Assembly: GCF_000702325.1 (NCBI RefSeq)
Contig: NZ_KL370891.1
Location: 62,001 to 126,000, forward strand
Length of the DNA stretch: 64,000 bases
Source: Thiomicrorhabdus sp. Milos-T2
Lineage (GTDB): Bacteria; Pseudomonadota; Gammaproteobacteria; Thiomicrospirales; Thiomicrospiraceae
Reading direction: 5' to 3'
In this document: in pieces, positions 61,732 to 64,000 of the stretch
Numbering within the stretch: position 1 is the first letter of the stretch
How the letters are laid out: every line of letters begins with the position of its first letter
Translations under genes and position numbers: made by a program
Notes under the pieces: generated by a model
Seen by the model: the letters and a program-made list of their open reading frames with translations, nothing else
The model's database searches: none
Told to the model about the DNA's origin: nothing

Positions 61732-61765
61732 CGGTTGTCTTTTTAATAGTTGAAGAAAACCACAA

Positions 61766-62000
61766 ACGCCAAAACTCCCCTTGGAATAAATTGTGCAAAG
61801 GTCTTAACGAAGTGAACGATTAAAAAACGCTGCTGTTAGAGCGTAGCTTGCGAAGCGAGTTCAGCGTTTTCAGTGAATGAGTTTTAGAACTTGCCAATTT
61901 ATGGAACGGGGTGCCCTAGTTGGCTTACCTTATTGGGTAAGCAATAAGGTAAGGGGAAGCCTAAAAGCAAACCTAAAGGTATATAAATAACAAAAAGGCT
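61766..62000. repeat. Long dispersed repeat, family 2, copy 2
   Basis: Same order of blocks as the copy at 55047-55277: CCCCTTGGAATAAATTGTGC, AACGCTGCTGTTAGAGCGTA, GAGTTCAGCGTTTTCAG, AGAACTTGCCAATTTATGGA and GGGGAAGCCT, ending with GGCTTCTCAA. It has a tandem GCGTAGC/GCGAAGC variation and a hairpin TTACCTTATT-GGG-TAAGCAATAAGGTAA in place of the corresponding hairpin of copy 1. Confidence 0.75.
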
Positions 62001-62131
62001 TCTCAACCTAGGTAGTTCATTTAATTTACTTTGAAATTAATTGTTTTTATATAAATCCTCATGAACATAATAATATACAAAAATTTACTGCTAAAATGTT
62101 TTTTGTATTTTTTTTGCAAAAAGGTAATTAA

Positions 62132-62452
62132 GTGGCTCTGGTAAAGATAGGTATATTTGCAGCTTTAGTTTTGCTTTTTGGCGTAATTGGCTTTGATTAT
62201 CAAGACGTAATAAAAACAATTTTTGCAATTGTGTTGGTTGTTGTTATTGGATTACTTAGTTTGTTTTTTCTAGCATGGGTTTTGAATACAGAGGTGACTC
62301 CATTTTTTTTAATTAAGGCACACAAATTAAAAAAGTTGAAAAAAAAGAAGAATTTGAAGATAGTCATGAAGGAAAAATTAATGCCTTGCAAGAGAAGTAT
62401 TCAACAAGGTCAGTTAAGTATGACAGCAAAATTCGAATTCGTTGGATTGTAG
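62132..62452 (+). CDS. Small membrane protein, probable N-terminal half of the pentapeptide-repeat protein
   Basis: A 106-residue frame starting with GTG after an AAGGTAAT sequence. It has two membrane helices (about residues 4-22 and 28-50). After about residue 70 it becomes Lys-rich and low-complexity. At 62339-62346 there is a run of eight A followed by G, containing the slippery heptamer A AAA AAG in frame. A one-base backward shift there would continue into the next frame with an acidic stretch (EEFEDSHEGKINALQ) and then the pentapeptide-repeat protein. The 106-residue form may therefore be an unshifted product or an artefact of an indel. Confidence 0.6.
   Translation: MALVKIGIFAALVLLFGVIGFDYQDVIKTIFAIVLVVVIGLLSLFFLAWVLNTEVTPFFLIKAHKLKKLKKKKNLKIVMKEKLMPCKRSIQQGQLSMTAKFEFVGL
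62339..62347 (+). other. A8G slippery run joining two reading frames
   Basis: Eight A followed by G, read as AAA AAA AAG in the upstream frame and so containing A AAA AAG, the heptamer used in dnaX-type -1 frameshifting. A -1 shift continues in the open downstream frame. No clear stem-loop or Shine-Dalgarno-like stimulator was seen next to it. Confidence 0.5.
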
Positions 62453-63837
62453 TTTCAGGTTTTATTGCATTTATTGTTTTATTGATTATTTGGTTATTGG
62501 TACCAAATGATTTTGATGATAGAGCTTTTTCACCTGTCATTGCATTGCTGGTTGGCGCGCCTGTTGGTCTAGTTATTTGGTATTTTAGAGACCAAAATAA
62601 ATTAAGTGAACTAGAAAGGCATCATCATGATGTAACTCTTAAAGAGTTTCAAAAATTGCAAAAGTGGGCTACTGGCAATATAGAAAGTGGTTTCGATTCT
62701 AACGGTAAACAACTGAAGCATGCCGAAACACTTCAAGTGTCAGCTTTACACTCATTAAGACCGTATTTGAGGGGTGAGTTTGGAGAGAACTTCAAGCGAA
62801 GCGCTTATGAGATTTTTATAAGTGTTTTGAAAACTGAACACCGAAAAATTTTCGAAAAATTAGAATTAGAAAGAAGACCATTGATTTATGAAAATATCCA
62901 AAGTGCCATCAATGAAGTTAGTTTGGTAAAGCAGGTTAACCAGATTGCTTCAGAAGAGTGGTTTTCATTATTAATTAACCATGATTATTCGACTAAGGGA
63001 ATAAGCCTCGTCGGAGTAGATTTAAGTCAAAAATATTTAATCAAATTTTCTGGTGAGGGAATTGACCTTAGTGCCTCTAAGTTGCAGGGGGCTAATTTAA
63101 GCTATTCGTTTATTCAAAAAGCAAACTTGTGGGATGCAAACCTTCAAGGTGCAAAATTGCGCAAAACTAGAATGCAGCAATCAGATCTTAGGTTAACTAA
63201 TTTTATTAGCACTGATTTGACTTTGACTTATTTTCAAGGATCCCGTTTTTATCGCAATGATTTTACAGGAGCAAATTTAGTAGGAGCTAACTTTACTGCT
63301 TGTTATCTATATTCGGTTGACTTTTTAGGTGCTCATCTAGTAGGAGCTAAATTTATCGGGGCTGCTTTTATGAATTGCGACTTTATTGGTTGCAATCTGT
63401 CTGGCTCAGATTTTTCTGGAGTTGGGAGCTTTCAGCTAAAGTTTTCAGGTTGCTGTTTAGGCGGAAGTAAGTTTTTTTGTGATGTTTCAGATATTAGCTT
63501 TAATGGTGTTAATTCTGATAACAATATTATGCCCTGTGACAATCCTGTCCAGTATTTAAAGTCAAATGTGAATACAAAAAGTGATTTAAGTTTTTTAACT
63601 AACATATCGGATAACTTAAATTATGAAGGGGCAATTAATGATTTTAATAAGTACGTCATTGATAAAGATAATGCCGGTGATGTGAGGCTTCTTAATGTCT
63701 TGAAAAAGCCTGCTGGTGAAGCAAAGTCTGGCGAATACACAGAAGCGAAAATGTTAAAGTGGATTGAACATATCAAGAAGTATGAATATGTATATAACTA
63801 TTTTGAAGAATTTACAATTCAGGATGATCATCTATAG
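62386..63837 (+). CDS. Pentapeptide-repeat membrane protein
   Basis: A 483-residue frame if started at the TTG at 62386; the same frame is open back to 62341. It has two membrane helices (about residues 24-43 and 50-68), a helical linker (about 75-205), then pentapeptide repeats of the A(N/D)LxG kind (about 210-370: GANLSYSFIQKANLWDANLQ, and GANLVGANFTACYLYSVDF). The repeats should form a right-handed beta-helix. The start lies inside the upstream membrane ORF without a ribosome binding site, so a fused four-helix protein made by frameshifting, or a real gene broken by an A-run indel, is likely. The function is unknown. Confidence 0.8.
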   Translation: MQEKYSTRSVKYDSKIRIRWIVVSGFIAFIVLLIIWLLVPNDFDDRAFSPVIALLVGAPVGLVIWYFRDQNKLSELERHHHDVTLKEFQKLQKWATGNIESGFDSNGKQLKHAETLQVSALHSLRPYLRGEFGENFKRSAYEIFISVLKTEHRKIFEKLELERRPLIYENIQSAINEVSLVKQVNQIASEEWFSLLINHDYSTKGISLVGVDLSQKYLIKFSGEGIDLSASKLQGANLSYSFIQKANLWDANLQGAKLRKTRMQQSDLRLTNFISTDLTLTYFQGSRFYRNDFTGANLVGANFTACYLYSVDFLGAHLVGAKFIGAAFMNCDFIGCNLSGSDFSGVGSFQLKFSGCCLGGSKFFCDVSDISFNGVNSDNNIMPCDNPVQYLKSNVNTKSDLSFLTNISDNLNYEGAINDFNKYVIDKDNAGDVRLLNVLKKPAGEAKSGEYTEAKMLKWIEHIKKYEYVYNYFEEFTIQDDHL

Positions 63838-63907
63838 CTGTGATTTTCATTGAATATAAAGTTTTATGTATAAAAGCCACTATAAAGCAGCTTTTTATTT
63901 TAGTAAA

Positions 63908-64000
63908 TTACTGCGAAAAATCTTCTGGGTCGTAACCTAGGTTAGGTGCTAACCATTTTTCGGTTTCTTCAATGCTCCAGCCTTTACGTTGTGCATAGTC
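63908..64000 (-). CDS. metH: Cobalamin-dependent methionine synthase MetH, C-terminal fragment
   Basis: The last 30 codons of a minus-strand gene that runs off the window. The peptide ends [20 protein letters not shown] followed by EDFSQ, which matches the conserved C-terminus of the MetH reactivation domain. The stop TAA is at 63908-63910. The rest of the gene is outside. Confidence 0.85.
   Translation of the reverse strand, partial: DYAQRKGWSIEETEKWLAPNLGYDPEDFSQ

Larger units (their letters stand above)
61290..61765. other. Repeat-rich spacer downstream of the YjfB-like gene
   Basis: No gene that I can support. It contains two perfect 12-bp palindromes (61322 and 61720). From about 61361 to 61630 there is a segment that begins GAGAAGCCTTTTT and continues with GGCTTCCCGTCACCTTTTC, an inverted echo of the end of the family-2 repeat. 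Short hairpins such as GCCCTTAGGGC occur. Confidence 0.5.

Noticed and set aside
63866-63897. Terminator-like TAAAAGC / GCTTTTTA after the pentapeptide-repeat gene
   Set aside because: The stem is only 6-7 bp with a 12-nt loop; too weak to annotate.
1-64000. CRISPR arrays, tRNA and rRNA genes
   Set aside because: No evenly spaced identical repeats and no tRNA-like T-loop or rRNA-like stretches were seen by eye; the dispersed repeats are not arrayed.

Overview
The window is a piece of an AT-rich gammaproteobacterial chromosome. The cbb3-oxidase locus, PriA, TypA, Tat and His proteins, the paired half-size YeeE permeases and the many c-di-GMP proteins suggest a chemolithotrophic sulfur-oxidiser of the Thiomicrospira/Thiomicrorhabdus/Hydrogenovibrio type. 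That placement is inference from gene content; no rRNA gene is present to fix it.

Layout. 1-8.1 kb (minus strand): a truncated membrane sensor coupled to a PhnD-like binding protein, a DEAD-box helicase, a PAS-GGDEF-EAL protein and the two permease subunits of a TRAP transporter. 8.4-14.0 kb (plus): priA, an SPFH/NfeD pair, and a DUF3365 haem protein with an unknown periplasmic partner. 14.1-18.9 kb (minus): bioC, bioH and a DUF748 (AsmA-like) protein. 19.4-29.85 kb: an arsenite-oxidation module, with aioXSR reading left and aioBA reading right, followed by mobA, a porin and moeA. 29.9-32.2 kb (minus): bioF and bioB. The arsenite module plus the DUF748 gene therefore separates bioBF from bioHC. 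32.3-41.3 kb: comF, a membrane zinc peptidase, a DUF255 thioredoxin-domain protein, tatCBA, hinT and hisEFAHB. 41.7-50.5 kb (plus): ccoNOQP, a 46-residue membrane ORF, and ccoGHIS. 50.5-60.7 kb (minus): two unknown membrane proteins, an Hpt protein, a REC-PAS-GGDEF-EAL protein, dtd, pip, typA, two YeeE/YedE half-transporters and a CPXCG protein. 61-64 kb: a YjfB-like protein, a repeat-rich spacer, a pentapeptide-repeat membrane protein split between two frames, and the C-terminus of metH.

The arsenite module is coherent. AioX (with a Cys in a WVCGYPY motif) would sense arsenite, AioS and AioR would relay the signal, and AioR carries the GAFTGA loop of sigma-54 activators. AioB (Tat signal, Rieske) and AioA (3Fe-4S, molybdopterin) form the oxidase. 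mobA and moeA make the molybdenum cofactor, and the porin may supply the substrate. The ccoNOQP/GHIS cluster provides a terminal oxidase that could accept the electrons.

Two repeat systems run through the window. One is a fold-back, MITE-like element whose ends read GAGACCTTTGCAC; about a dozen copies range from 36 to 276 bp, and several have clear 5-bp target duplications. The other is a 12-bp palindrome, ACCAGGCCTGGT, present in 13 perfect copies both inside and between genes, far above chance. A third, longer repeat occurs at about 55.05 and 61.77 kb. I saw no tRNA, rRNA, CRISPR array or intact transposase.
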